A stretch of 64,000 nucleotides of DNA from Limibacillus halophilus (GTDB lineage: Bacteria; Pseudomonadota; Alphaproteobacteria; Kiloniellales; CECT-8803). Position 1 is the first letter of the stretch, and each line of letters begins with the position of its first letter. The position numbers were made by a program, and so were the translations under genes. The notes beneath the pieces are model-generated. The model had not been told where the DNA came from. It made no database searches and worked only from the letters and a program-made list of their open reading frames with translations. This document shows, one piece after another, positions 36,646 to 45,575 of this stretch. The DNA is taken from contig NZ_JACHXA010000004.1 in NCBI RefSeq assembly GCF_014191775.1, positions 124,001 through 188,000 of the forward strand. The letters are read 5' to 3'.

Positions 36646-36831
36646 TCACCGTTTCATCGCCCAGAAAAGCAACAAGATTACCACTACTCCAGCACCCCAA
36701 ACGATCGGGTCCGCCACATCTAAGGTGAAATCTCCGATTTGCAGCTGCGAGTTGGAGATGGTGCGCGTCGTCTGGGAAACGGCTCCGCCGATCGTCTCTC
36801 CAGGCGATCCGAATTGTGCCTGAAAGCTCAT
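36646..36831 (-). CDS. Small C-tail-anchored membrane protein (61 aa)
   Basis: This 61-residue protein has a polar, Thr/Gln-rich N-terminal part and one C-terminal helix (PIVWGAGVVVILLLFWAMK), i.e. a tail anchor. AGGA lies seven bases ahead of the ATG, which supports expression. I do not recognise the family. It is convergent with pmtA. Confidence 0.55.
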   Translation of the reverse strand: MSFQAQFGSPGETIGGAVSQTTRTISNSQLQIGDFTLDVADPIVWGAGVVVILLLFWAMKR

Positions 36832-36917
36832 GTTTCGATCCTAGCTGATATCGGCCGATTTTGCCGCAAAACCGTCTGGAAGTGTAGTTGCGATCACCGT
36901 AAGGGTCGGCGGCAGCG

Positions 36918-37661
36918 TCAAGAGCGTAGTCCTGCGATAACTTCCGAGGAGGGCGAGAGGAGGGTCGTTTGATCAGGGTAGGGTAAGCAAGCAGTCAGGC
37001 CCCTTGTATCCAAACGGGCGAGCCCACAGCCTTCGATCGCCCGGCGATAGCGTTGGCGGGCTGAGTTGTCGAACAACAACAAGCCGTCCGGCTTTACCTT
37101 CTCAATAGCCGGAGTCAGACATGCGGCACGGCAACGGCCGTCGATAATAATCAAATCGAACTGGCCCTCGTGGTCGTTGATGCTGTTCACGTAAGCGCCG
37201 AAGTCCAATCCCTCATACCCGTCCCGGGCGGAGCGGTAGCGCGGGTCGGCATTAGGCGATGCAGGCTGCGCCGGTACGCAATGGACACGCGCGTGCGCAC
37301 CCATTGCTATAAGCGCGTCCTGGACTTCTGCCGCCCAATCAGCGTCATGCTCAACGGAAATGACTTCGGCGGCGCGATTGGCGAGCCAGACGGTGCTGGC
37401 GCCGCTGCCGTACTCGAATACCCTAGCGGCGGCGCGATCCTTCAAGAAACGTTCGATGATATTTGCCGATTCAAGGGTCCACCAGGGCAGGTCGACTCGG
37501 CAGAGGTCTTCAAAGTCATAAATGGCGAACAGGCTACGCAACCAAAGACACCAGCGGTTAGCCCGTCGCCGTTCCAAGAATCCGAGAAGCCCAATCGCTG
37601 CGGCAAGCTTGCGTAAAATACGCATGCAACAGATGAAGGTTGATCGCAGGACAGCCTTCAT
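36918..37661 (-). CDS. Class I SAM methyltransferase-fold protein
   Basis: This 247-residue protein has a Rossmann-type SAM site: RVFEYGSGASTVWLANR (about residue 80) and VISVEHDADWA, then DLIIIDGRCRAACL as the Asp motif. Its N-terminal 30 residues are basic and hydrophobic, possibly membrane associated. The ATG overlaps the GT2 stop region by four bases, so the two genes are coupled. It probably methylates a sugar or a lipid-linked intermediate, but the substrate is unknown. Confidence 0.8.
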   Translation of the reverse strand: MKAVLRSTFICCMRILRKLAAAIGLLGFLERRRANRWCLWLRSLFAIYDFEDLCRVDLPWWTLESANIIERFLKDRAAARVFEYGSGASTVWLANRAAEVISVEHDADWAAEVQDALIAMGAHARVHCVPAQPASPNADPRYRSARDGYEGLDFGAYVNSINDHEGQFDLIIIDGRCRAACLTPAIEKVKPDGLLLFDNSARQRYRRAIEGCGLARLDTRGLTACLPYPDQTTLLSPSSEVIAGLRS

Positions 37662-38653
37662 TTTCCTTTAGCTTTTTTGGTGGGGGTTGAAGAATCGGGG
37701 CTGGAAAACCCGACCCGATCCGCCACGAGATAACGTTCAGATGCATTGTTTTCGCTGGCCAGGACAAGCTCGGCAATCAAGCCGGTTCCAAGCAACTGTG
37801 TACCGGTCAGGATCAAAAGAATACCGAAGAACAGCAAAGGACGGTCGCCAATCGGGCCAAGCCCTGCGAACCATAGGACAGTAAGGTAGAAGAGTATTAG
37901 GAATCCGACGAAGCCGAGCGGCAATCCAATCAATCCAAAGAGATGTAGAGGGCGTGCCCGGTAACGGGTCAACAAGATCACAGTCACAAGGTCGAGCAAC
38001 CCCTTTGCAAGCCGGGCCGTGCCGTATTTGCTCTTTCCCTGAAGCCTTGGGTGATGGGTAACCGGGAGCTCCGCAACTCTGAATCCCAGGGCATAAAGCA
38101 TGGCTGGAGTAAAACGGTGCAGCTCGCCATAAATACGCAAGTGTGCGGCAGCATCCCGGCGATAAATCTTCAAGCCGCAGTTCATGTCATGCAGTTCGAG
38201 GCCGAACGCTCGGGCAACCACGAAGTTGAACACTTTTGACGGAAGACGCTTGCCGATGGGATCCTGACGGTCCTTCTTCCACCCGCTAACGATGTCATAC
38301 CCTTCGTCGAGTTTATCGAGAAGCCGCGGAATTTCCTTGGGGTCGTCCTGCAGGTCGGCGTCCATAGTGACAATGTATTCGCCGCTTGCCTCCTTGAACC
38401 CGGCCATAAGCGCCGCAGCCTTGCCAAAATTCCGCGTAAAGCGAATGAGGCGCACCTGCGCCTCTTCCACTGCCAACCGTTTAGCGATTTCTGGCCCGCG
38501 GTCCCGACTTCCGTCGTCCACCAGCAAGATTTCATAATTGAAATTATAATCGAGCAATGCCGCCTTGATAGCCACGATCAGGGCTTCGAGACTGCCTTCT
38601 TCATCCATGAAAGGTATAACAATGCTGATAGAGCGAGGAGTGGACATAAACAA
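37658..38653 (-). CDS. Family 2 glycosyltransferase, polyprenyl-phosphate type
   Basis: This 331-residue GT2 protein is of the DPM1/ArnC/GtrB-like group. Residues 1-215 are the GT-A domain with VIPFMDEEGSLEALI, the nucleotide-binding LLVDDGSRD and the metal motif MDADLQDDPKEIP. Two C-terminal membrane helices (about 230-305) anchor it. Such enzymes load a sugar onto polyprenyl phosphate on the cytoplasmic face, for later transfer by a membrane GT-C enzyme. The divergent neighbour may be that acceptor-side enzyme. Confidence 0.92.
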   Translation of the reverse strand: MFMSTPRSISIVIPFMDEEGSLEALIVAIKAALLDYNFNYEILLVDDGSRDRGPEIAKRLAVEEAQVRLIRFTRNFGKAAALMAGFKEASGEYIVTMDADLQDDPKEIPRLLDKLDEGYDIVSGWKKDRQDPIGKRLPSKVFNFVVARAFGLELHDMNCGLKIYRRDAAAHLRIYGELHRFTPAMLYALGFRVAELPVTHHPRLQGKSKYGTARLAKGLLDLVTVILLTRYRARPLHLFGLIGLPLGFVGFLILFYLTVLWFAGLGPIGDRPLLFFGILLILTGTQLLGTGLIAELVLASENNASERYLVADRVGFSSPDSSTPTKKAKGK

Positions 38654-38766
38654 CCAACTATGGTTTTTCGGACAATGAAAAGAGTAAGCAGGATTCGGTA
38701 AATTGTCTATGAATGCAAAACTGTAACAATTGATTTCGTTCTGTTTTTTGCTTAGTCGAACCGATT

Positions 38767-40347
38767 ATGGAAATGCCGCCGATGAGCGCTGTACAACGAA
38801 ACATTGCATACGCCGGGTCTCTTATCGGGCGACCTTTCTGTTCGTTGCTTCTGCTGGCTTTGGCGTTGGCGCCAATCGCTTTCCATCCTTTAGGAATTGG
38901 GCGGGATTATCCCAATCACCTTGCAAGGGTGTTTATTCAAGGGGCTTTCGGTCACCAACCCGCATTGCAGCAGTCCTATCAATTGAACCAGCAGGCAATT
39001 CCTGATCTGGCGATGGATCTATTGGTCGGTCCCTTCGTTGGCTTAATCAATGTCTATACCGCAGCCACGGTTTTTTCGGTGTTTGCTGTCGCATTACTTC
39101 CCGTTGGCGGCATGCTGCTACATTTCGTTCTGTACCGACGGTGGTCCCTTTGGCCATTAGCCTGCCTGCCTGCGTTGTACAGCGCGCCGCTTGCCGGTGG
39201 GTTGATCAATTTTCTTGCCGGTGTGGGCTTATCACTCGTCGGCTTTTCGGGATGGATAGCCTTTCGCCAGCGAAGCCGCTGGCTGCGGTTAGCAATCTTC
39301 CTGCCTCTCGTGGTCGTCCTATGGTTCTGGCATGCTCTTGGGTTCCTGGCGTTGGGTTACATGGTCCTCGCTTACGAAGTGGCACGGGCCCTGCATCAGC
39401 CAAAACACGCCTCTTTGTTCTGCCAGCGGGAACTTCTGTTGCAGAGCATCCTCTTTATGGTGCCACTGGCTTTGCTGATCATATCCTTCTTGTCATTGGG
39501 CGGACTTCCCGCCGGGGGTATTTCCTTTGGTAGTCCCATGGCAATGTTGATAAATTTCACTTTTGCCTTTGGCCTGTCCGACTTGCTCCAGGGGATAATT
39601 GTATTGGCGGTCGTGGCGGTCATTCTTATTGCTCTACGGCAAGCCGGGGCACTGGTGTGGCATCCTGATATCAGGGCACCTGTGATCGCTGTGGGACTGC
39701 TCGTCCTGTTTATCCCCGAAAAATTCCTGGGCATTAGCCTGCTGCAGTTGCGGTTTCCCGCACTCTTCGTTTTTTTGCTGTTTGCGGGTAGCCAATTGAC
39801 GGTCGCCTCAGTGAAGGTGAGGGGTCTTCTTGCAATACTGTTCCTTGGTCTGTTTGCCTGGCAGTGGTCCTATGCCTGGCAACGCATGGCAAGCGTTGAT
39901 CGGGTTCAGCGCGAGATGACGGAAGCGTTTGCCGGGATGAGTGAAGGCAGTTGGCTTTTAACCGCTTGGCCGCCGGAGAAGGATCGATCCGAGTTGGTGT
40001 GGAACGAATTGTATCACTCCAGCAGCCTTGCGGTTATCGAAGCCATGGCCTTCGAACCCAAGCTTTTTACTAACACCTCGCGCGTAAACGTTCGCGCACC
40101 GTTGAGCGTGTTTAATGAACCCCAAGCCTATCCTGCGAAAATGCCGGAACTGCTTGAGCGTGCCGCAAAGGCGGCGCCCAATGAAGCCGGGTGGGGGCAG
40201 GATGGCGCGGCCCGGTACTTCGATGGGTGGCCAGGTACCTTCGACTATTTGTTGTGGTTGGGACGCCAACCCTTGGATGCGCCGACGGATTGGAAATTGA
40301 CGCCCGTAGCGGCAAACCCGGAGTTCATTCTCTATCGAATTAACTGA
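38767..40347 (+). CDS. Polytopic membrane protein, possible GT-C glycosyltransferase
   Basis: This 526-residue protein has about ten to twelve membrane helices and a soluble C-terminal domain of about 140 residues. An acidic residue just after the first helix, in GRDYPNHLAR (about residue 44), resembles the catalytic Asp of GT-C enzymes that use polyprenyl-linked sugars. I do not recognise a named family. It is divergent from the GT2/methyltransferase pair across about 110 bases, which supports a shared glycan pathway. Start ATG 38767 versus ATG 38782 is not resolved. Confidence 0.75.
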   Translation: MEMPPMSAVQRNIAYAGSLIGRPFCSLLLLALALAPIAFHPLGIGRDYPNHLARVFIQGAFGHQPALQQSYQLNQQAIPDLAMDLLVGPFVGLINVYTAATVFSVFAVALLPVGGMLLHFVLYRRWSLWPLACLPALYSAPLAGGLINFLAGVGLSLVGFSGWIAFRQRSRWLRLAIFLPLVVVLWFWHALGFLALGYMVLAYEVARALHQPKHASLFCQRELLLQSILFMVPLALLIISFLSLGGLPAGGISFGSPMAMLINFTFAFGLSDLLQGIIVLAVVAVILIALRQAGALVWHPDIRAPVIAVGLLVLFIPEKFLGISLLQLRFPALFVFLLFAGSQLTVASVKVRGLLAILFLGLFAWQWSYAWQRMASVDRVQREMTEAFAGMSEGSWLLTAWPPEKDRSELVWNELYHSSSLAVIEAMAFEPKLFTNTSRVNVRAPLSVFNEPQAYPAKMPELLERAAKAAPNEAGWGQDGAARYFDGWPGTFDYLLWLGRQPLDAPTDWKLTPVAANPEFILYRIN

Positions 40348-40439
40348 ACGTCCTAGAGGCGTGGGTCGCGGCCCTTCCACTATGTGTCGTCCAGGCGATT
40401 GACATTCCCCGGCCAGACGGCCAAAAGTTCAATCGCGTG

Positions 40440-40645
40440 ACGGTTTTTCGGGTTGTAGCGGCCTGAAAACGCAAGAGGGAACGTGGTGCGAGGCGCGAAT
40501 CATTGCGCGGAATCAATTCCACGGCTGCCCCCGCAACTGTAAGCGGCGAGCCTTTATCCGTATAAGCCACTGGTCCACAAAGTTTTAAGGACTGGGAAGG
40601 TCGGGTAACAGGCTAAGACCCGTGAGCCAGGAGACCTGCCGTCGC
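40440..40645 (+). promoter_or_regulatory. Cobalamin (AdoCbl) riboswitch
   Basis: Class-defining elements appear in order: GCAAGAGGGAACGTGGTGCGA (40471-40491), a CCCCCGCAACTGTAAGCGG segment (about 40528-40546), GCCACTGG, and the B12 box AGCCAGGAGACCTGCC (40625-40640). It sits upstream of a BtuB-like receptor, so cobalamin binding should shut off receptor and BtuF-like expression. No clear terminator hairpin follows, so control may be at translation. Confidence 0.96.
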
Positions 40646-40805
40646 GTCGTGTTTCGGTCGGTGGACGGGGGAGTCCGCGAACGGGATAACGGCCCGGATT
40701 GCAGAATCCAAGCTTCGAACAGCGGGCCGCTCGTTGCTTTCTCCAATCTAAACCCTCGCCTCTGGAATGCGCGTGAAAATGCCTTTTACCCGGAGGGGGG
40801 AAGCA

Positions 40806-42767
40806 ATGTCTCTCAGTAAGCAAGCACTGCTCTATGCAGGCCTGATCTCGACAGTTTTTTCACTGGCCCATGTAACATCTGCGGCCGCGCAGGATTCCGA
40901 TGTAGTTTCGCCAAGTACGCCGGGTAAGGAAATCGTTGTCAGTGCAAGTCGTGTGCCGATGTCGGCTAACAGGGTCGGCAGCGCCGTCACGGTCATTGAT
41001 GCCGAAGATCTGGAGGATCGGCAGACTCAATCGGTGGCCGATGTTCTGCAGGAAGTTCCCGGCGTAGCGGTGACCCGATCGGGTGGCATGGGATCCTTGA
41101 CCGAAGTTCGCATCCGCGGCGCGGAGGCAAATCAGACGTTGGTTTTAATTGACGGCGTGCGCGTCAATGACCCGTCTCGCGGTAACGCGTTCAACCTCGA
41201 TAATCTTCTGGCGGTTGATCTCGAACGTATTGAGGTGTTGCGCGGCCCGCAGTCCGCGCTCTATGGCAGCGAAGCCATGGGTGGCGTGATTAACATCATC
41301 ACTAGGAAAGGCGGACCATCTCGTGTGTCGGCTACGTTGGAGGCCGGGACACTTGAAAGCTACCGTTTCTCCAGTTCGGTCAGTCATAGTGAAGAGAACT
41401 ACTCATTTTATTTAGGAGCGACACGCCTTAATAGCGACAGCGTTTCTGCTCTGGACCGCAAGATGCCCGGCGTCTCGGAGACGGACCCCTATGAGAACAC
41501 CAGTATCAATGCCAATCTGCAGTTCGATGTAGGGCGGTTTGTCGAGGTTAGTTTAAGCGGCCGCTATAGCGATGCGACGGTGGAGTTTGACCCCTTGGTG
41601 TTTGACCCGAACACCTTCGTATCTGCAACGCAAGACGAGCCGGGTGTCTTTACCGATACCGTTGAAGCCACGGGGCGAGCACAAGCTAAACTGACTTTGT
41701 TCGAGGGGCAGTGGGAACAGATCGTTGCGGCCGGTATCTCCGACATCGATACCGAGACGACGGACCCCTTCTTCTTTTTACCGGTCACTTCGACCGAGGG
41801 GCAGGTAAGGGAATACCTCTATCAATCGAACATCTTCTTTGCCACACCGGAAGTGGCAAACGCTGAGCACACGCTCATTCTTGCGTTTGAACGCTTGGAA
41901 GAGGATGCGGCGGGAACGTTCCTTTCGGGCGGAGAAGATCAATCCCTGGCGAGTAACTCCTTGATCGGCGAGTATGAATTGGCGCTGTGGGATAGCCTGT
42001 TCCTGGGGGGCAGCATTCGACAGCAGCATAACGAAAAACTTTTCGATGACAGCACGACCTACCGCGCCACGCTGGCTTACCTCCTCGCAGATACGGATAC
42101 GCGCCTGCATGGCAGTTTCGGCAAAGCAGTCAAGAACCCCACACTGACCGAGCTCTTCGGTTTTGGGCCGGGCTTTACGGGCAACCCGAACCTGCAGCCC
42201 GAATCGGCAATCGGTTGGGATATTGGGATCGAGCAGAACTTCTGGGATAAGCGCGCATCAATCGATGTCACCTATTTTGATTCAACCATCGAGGACTTAA
42301 TCGTCGGTACAGGGAATACGGCCTTCAACGCGACTGGTGAAAACCGGATCAAAGGGTTGGAAGTTGCGGGCTCGATTCGCCCCTTGCCTGATTTGCGTCT
42401 GACGGCCAGCTACACTTATACCGACAGTGAGGACAGCAACGGACAAGAGCTGATTCGCAGACCTCGCCATATGGGTAGCCTCAACGCCAACTATCGCTTC
42501 CTAGATGGTCGTGCCAGCGTGAACCTGGGATTAGTGCACAAGGGTAAGCAGGACGACCTGAACTTTGCGACCTTTCCGGCGACACGGGTCGGTCTCGATT
42601 CCTATACGACCGTCAATCTCGGCGGTTCCTATGATATTACTGAGGGCGTGAGTCTTTTCGCTCGTGCGGAGAATCTGACGGATGCCGAACAGATCGACGT
42701 GTTTGAAACCAGAGGCCCGGGCCTTACGGCGTTTGTGGGCCTTCGGATCGGTTTCTCGCCGGATTGA
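40806..42767 (+). CDS. btuB: TonB-dependent cobalamin receptor (BtuB-like)
   Basis: This 653-residue outer-membrane receptor has a signal peptide ending near VTSAAAQ, then a TonB-box-like KEIVVSASRV. The plug domain follows with VADVLQEVPGVAVTRSGG and VLRGPQSALYGSEAMGGVI, and a 22-strand barrel ends in an aromatic/hydrophobic terminal strand (VGLRIGFSPD). It imports cobalamin across the outer membrane, driven by TonB-ExbBD. The riboswitch directly upstream confirms the substrate. ATG 40806 is chosen because GGAGGGGGG lies just before it; a longer frame from 40767 lacks a site. Confidence 0.95.
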   Translation: MSLSKQALLYAGLISTVFSLAHVTSAAAQDSDVVSPSTPGKEIVVSASRVPMSANRVGSAVTVIDAEDLEDRQTQSVADVLQEVPGVAVTRSGGMGSLTEVRIRGAEANQTLVLIDGVRVNDPSRGNAFNLDNLLAVDLERIEVLRGPQSALYGSEAMGGVINIITRKGGPSRVSATLEAGTLESYRFSSSVSHSEENYSFYLGATRLNSDSVSALDRKMPGVSETDPYENTSINANLQFDVGRFVEVSLSGRYSDATVEFDPLVFDPNTFVSATQDEPGVFTDTVEATGRAQAKLTLFEGQWEQIVAAGISDIDTETTDPFFFLPVTSTEGQVREYLYQSNIFFATPEVANAEHTLILAFERLEEDAAGTFLSGGEDQSLASNSLIGEYELALWDSLFLGGSIRQQHNEKLFDDSTTYRATLAYLLADTDTRLHGSFGKAVKNPTLTELFGFGPGFTGNPNLQPESAIGWDIGIEQNFWDKRASIDVTYFDSTIEDLIVGTGNTAFNATGENRIKGLEVAGSIRPLPDLRLTASYTYTDSEDSNGQELIRRPRHMGSLNANYRFLDGRASVNLGLVHKGKQDDLNFATFPATRVGLDSYTTVNLGGSYDITEGVSLFARAENLTDAEQIDVFETRGPGLTAFVGLRIGFSPD

Positions 42768-43635
42768 TTGCCCGCGGCGGCTATCGGTTTGCTCCTTGTT
42801 GCTTTTCCTGATTCTGATCGGGGCAGGAGGGGTATCATTGGGTCAGTTGTCAGCCGCCGAAACACGATCTGGACCACAACGCATTCTTTCCATGAATCTT
42901 TGTATCGACCAGTTGCTGCTGCAACTGGTCGATCGAGACCGCATTCTATCCGTTGCCGCTGATAGTGCTGATCCACAGCTGTCGTCCATTGCCGATCAGG
43001 TTAAAGGGATTCCCGTTAATCACGGACGCGCTGAGGAAGTTATCTCATTCAATCCCGATCTCGTCCTGGCAGGCCCCTTCACGACGCCGCACACTGCGGG
43101 TCTGTTGCAGCGCTTGGGTTACAGAGTGGAGACCATCCCGTTACCCCGATCATTCTCAGAGGCGTCCAAGGTGATCACCGAGCTTGCCGATTTGCTGGAA
43201 GTCGGCCCTCGCGGATTAGAGATCGCGAGGCAATTAGACGCCGATTTAGCCGAGTTGCAACGGCAAGTCGGCAATCGTCCAGATCGACCGACGGCGGCTT
43301 TCTTCGAACCAAACGGTTTTACGCCGACGGCAGGGACCATTGGCGACCGACTCCTGTCCGCTGCGGGTATGGAGAACCTGGCAGCCGATCTCGAGCGGCC
43401 TTATCTATCCCTCGAAGACCTTATCAGTTCCCGGCCGGATTTTTTGGTGCTGCAAGCACAACCGGGTGTGTCGCGCTCGCAGGCGGAAGCGCTACTGGAG
43501 CACCCGGCAATGCAGGGTATGGAAGGGTACGGTCGAATTCTCAAGCTACCGCCGCTTGCTTGGGCCTGTGGGGGCCCCGAGGCCGTCGCGGCGGCACGTG
43601 AGCTGGCGAGGCAAGCAGGAACGGTCAGTCGATAG
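42733..43635 (+). CDS. btuF: Cobalamin-binding periplasmic protein (BtuF-like)
   Basis: This is a class III (BtuF/FepB-type) periplasmic binding protein. The mature part opens with ILSMNLCIDQLLLQLVDRDRI. It carries EEVISFNPDLVLAGPF, typical of BtuF, and ends in a LPPLAWACGGPEAV segment. A hydrophobic signal (LLLFLILIGAGG) precedes the mature domain. The start is unresolved: TTG 42733 overlaps the btuB end and gives a basic n-region; TTG 42796 is shorter but lacks positive charge. No BtuC or BtuD gene follows, so inner-membrane partners must be elsewhere. Confidence 0.85.
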   Translation: MWAFGSVSRRIDCPRRLSVCSLLLFLILIGAGGVSLGQLSAAETRSGPQRILSMNLCIDQLLLQLVDRDRILSVAADSADPQLSSIADQVKGIPVNHGRAEEVISFNPDLVLAGPFTTPHTAGLLQRLGYRVETIPLPRSFSEASKVITELADLLEVGPRGLEIARQLDADLAELQRQVGNRPDRPTAAFFEPNGFTPTAGTIGDRLLSAAGMENLAADLERPYLSLEDLISSRPDFLVLQAQPGVSRSQAEALLEHPAMQGMEGYGRILKLPPLAWACGGPEAVAAARELARQAGTVSR

Positions 43636-43775
43636 GTGGGAATCGCGGCGGAGCCGTGGCGCTTGCCATGCAGTCGTGGAATCCCGTAAGTAAATGAACC
43701 AATAGAGTTAGGGATCATGTGGACCCCAGCAAGGCGGGGAAGACATGAGCCAAGGATTGCAAGGAAAGAAGCAGG

Positions 43776-44081
43776 ATGCAGGTTCGTATTTTCAAACCGG
43801 CCAAAACGGCAATGCAGTCAGGACGTGCGCGTACCGATCGCTGGTGCATGGAATTCGAGCCGGGCGCACGCCGTGAAATTGAACCGCTGATGGGTTGGAC
43901 ATCGAGTGCCGAAACCAAACATCAAGTGTGCCTGTGGTTTGACAGCAAGGAAGAGGCGGTCGCCTACGCGGAAAAGCAAGGATTGATGTACAGCATATCC
44001 GAGCCCACCGCGCGAAAGATCAAACCCAAAGCCTATGCTGACAACTTTTCCTACAGCCGTCTTGGACGCTGGACCCACTAG
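43776..44081 (+). CDS. NDUFS4-type NADH dehydrogenase accessory subunit
   Basis: This 101-residue protein is of the ETC complex I subunit conserved-region family, the bacterial homologue of mitochondrial NDUFS4 (18 kDa). Family patterns are VRIFKPAKTAMQSGRA, WCMEFEP, LMGWTSSAET, SKEEAVAYAEKQG and a C-terminal ADNFSYSRLGRWTH. It stabilises the peripheral arm of complex I and is a hallmark of Alphaproteobacteria. It stands alone between btuF and tRNA-Arg, away from the nuo operon, as is usual. Confidence 0.95.
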   Translation: MQVRIFKPAKTAMQSGRARTDRWCMEFEPGARREIEPLMGWTSSAETKHQVCLWFDSKEEAVAYAEKQGLMYSISEPTARKIKPKAYADNFSYSRLGRWTH

Positions 44082-44124
44082 CGGAATTCCTGGCAAGTGT
44101 GCTGGTTGTACGAAATGGGTTCGT

Positions 44125-44201
44125 GACCCCGTAGCTCAGCTGGATAGAGCAAGTGCCTTCTAAGCACTAGGTCGCAGGTTCGAATCCTGCCGGGGTCGCC
44201 A
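44125..44201 (+). tRNA. tRNA-Arg (TCT anticodon)
   Basis: Complete 77-base cloverleaf. Acceptor GACCCCG pairs with CGGGGTC, the anticodon loop CTTCTAA has TCT, the T-loop is GGTTCGAATCC, and 3' CCA is encoded. It decodes AGA and AGG. Such genes are frequent integration sites for mobile elements, and a phage-like module lies just downstream. Confidence 0.98.
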
Positions 44202-44432
44202 TTTCCATACGTCGAACCAAAAAACCTAGAAAAATTGATAAAAGTTATTGTTTATTCCCTATTAATATTGTATATAGGGTGTGGCTCATGCTCGTTGAGT
44301 CACATAAGAGCGCGAATGCGCATTTTGGGGGCCGGAAGCCAAAACAACATGGCTTATTGGTACAAACGCCCGGAAGACGCTGGGGCTGCTGCAGTCTTGT
44401 TACGCGTCTTCCTGGAGTATCAGGAGTGATAG
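44202..44432. other. A/T-rich gap after tRNA-Arg
   Basis: 231 bases, with 44210-44280 very A/T-rich (long A and T runs). It may hold a promoter for the following two-gene module. A 64-codon frame (44235-44429) starts here but has no ribosome site. I see no tRNA-end repeat marking an attachment site. Confidence 0.4.
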
Positions 44433-44717
44433 ATGACTACAATTCTTCTTGCAGATGAGGTCGCGACAGGGACGCCGGTCCAGGTTGCGGCTGGCCGATT
44501 CACCCTCCGGGTGTCCGGCACATTCAATGGTGCAACATTGCGGTTGGAGATGTTGGGTCCCGACGAGGCAACCTGGTTGCCGGTCGAAGGTGGTGAGTTC
44601 ATCGAGGGTGATGCACAGGTCCGAAACTTGGAGATCTGCGCGTCTCAACTTCGTATGGCAGTCGGCGGAGGTACGCCATCCGGGCTTCGGGCGGATCTGG
44701 TGCCCTATGTCGCATGA
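44433..44717 (+). CDS. Phage-like structural or decoration protein (94 aa)
   Basis: This 94-residue, beta-rich, Cys-poor protein opens with TTILLADEVATGTPVQVAAG and has RLEMLGPDEATWLPVEGGEF, a pattern I associate with small tail- or neck-type proteins in prophages. AGGAG lies seven bases ahead of the ATG. The stop overlaps the next start as ATGA, so translation of the two is coupled. No other phage gene is nearby. Function is not established. Confidence 0.7.
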   Translation: MTTILLADEVATGTPVQVAAGRFTLRVSGTFNGATLRLEMLGPDEATWLPVEGGEFIEGDAQVRNLEICASQLRMAVGGGTPSGLRADLVPYVA

Positions 44718-45520
44718 GGGGCTGTCCCGTTCGCTCGCCGATCACCGCACCGATGTTCGCCAGTTCAAGAGCGAGTGCGCTGGGGTTCGTGGATGAACAG
44801 GCTCTCAGTTTCAATGGCGTCTTTGACTATATGGTGTTGCCGATTGAAACCAGCGATCTCTTGCGGAGTGATCGCGCTTTTAGCATAGGGCTCTACATGG
44901 CCTGGCATTGGCAAAATGACAGTGTGGTTTTGTTGTCCACCATGCCAACTGCCGAAGAGGACCCGACACGGCACGGATTTGTTCTTTCCGTTAACCTGGC
45001 AAGTGGTCCCGAGTTCGGGCGTTTTCATTGCCGGTTTGAAGGCGATGTTCCAGCGGGCCAGCGGGCAAGGGCTTTGGGATCATCAGTGTTTGGATGGACC
45101 GCCAGGCCGGCTGTGACTTTTCTGCTGACTTATGACGGAAGTGGATCGGCGGCCGGGTTCCAACTTTACGTAAACGGCGTTCCGGACAACATGTCGGTCG
45201 TAGAGGATACTCTGACGGGACCGGTGATCTCGTACAAACGACCCAATGTTGCCGGCAATCCGGGATCGGGCGCTATCTTCCGACCTACGATGGATGCGTC
45301 ACAGCTGATTCTTTGCGACCGAGCACTGACCCAGATTGAGGCTATGGAGCATCACAACGGGATTGCTGGCGATCCTCGAAATTCGCAGTTTGGCGCGGCG
45401 GTGCGACATTGGTGGCCAATCGGGGAGGGAGATGTCTTGCCTTGGCTGGATGATCGCATTAGCGGACTACAAGCTGAGGCCATTGGTTTCACCGCCAGTG
45501 GGTTCGTGGCCAAAGAATAG
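44714..45520 (+). CDS. LamG/concanavalin-A-like domain protein
   Basis: This 268-residue protein appears to be one beta-jelly-roll of the LamG/concanavalin family: LSFNGVFDYMVLP near residue 31, AFSIGLYMAWHW near 55, and QLYVNGVPDN near 153. No signal peptide is evident, so it may be a virion, tail-tip or otherwise exported carbohydrate-binding part. It is translationally coupled to the small upstream gene. Isolated from other phage genes, it looks like a remnant or a domesticated module. The product could also be a plain hypothetical. Confidence 0.75.
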   Translation: MRGCPVRSPITAPMFASSRASALGFVDEQALSFNGVFDYMVLPIETSDLLRSDRAFSIGLYMAWHWQNDSVVLLSTMPTAEEDPTRHGFVLSVNLASGPEFGRFHCRFEGDVPAGQRARALGSSVFGWTARPAVTFLLTYDGSGSAAGFQLYVNGVPDNMSVVEDTLTGPVISYKRPNVAGNPGSGAIFRPTMDASQLILCDRALTQIEAMEHHNGIAGDPRNSQFGAAVRHWWPIGEGDVLPWLDDRISGLQAEAIGFTASGFVAKE

Positions 45521-45575
45521 CGCGGGCTTTAAGGTTCGTTATCGAAAGATCTTGACGGTGGTGCGGTGTTCGCTC

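Noticed and set aside
40646-40805. Terminator hairpin between the B12 box and btuB
   Set aside because: A short GGAC/GTCC pairing exists but no stable stem with T-run follows, so I did not annotate a terminator.
44235-44429. 64-residue frame after tRNA-Arg
   Set aside because: No ribosome site; it starts in the A/T-rich gap and resembles no protein. A shorter internal start at 44349 has only a weak site.
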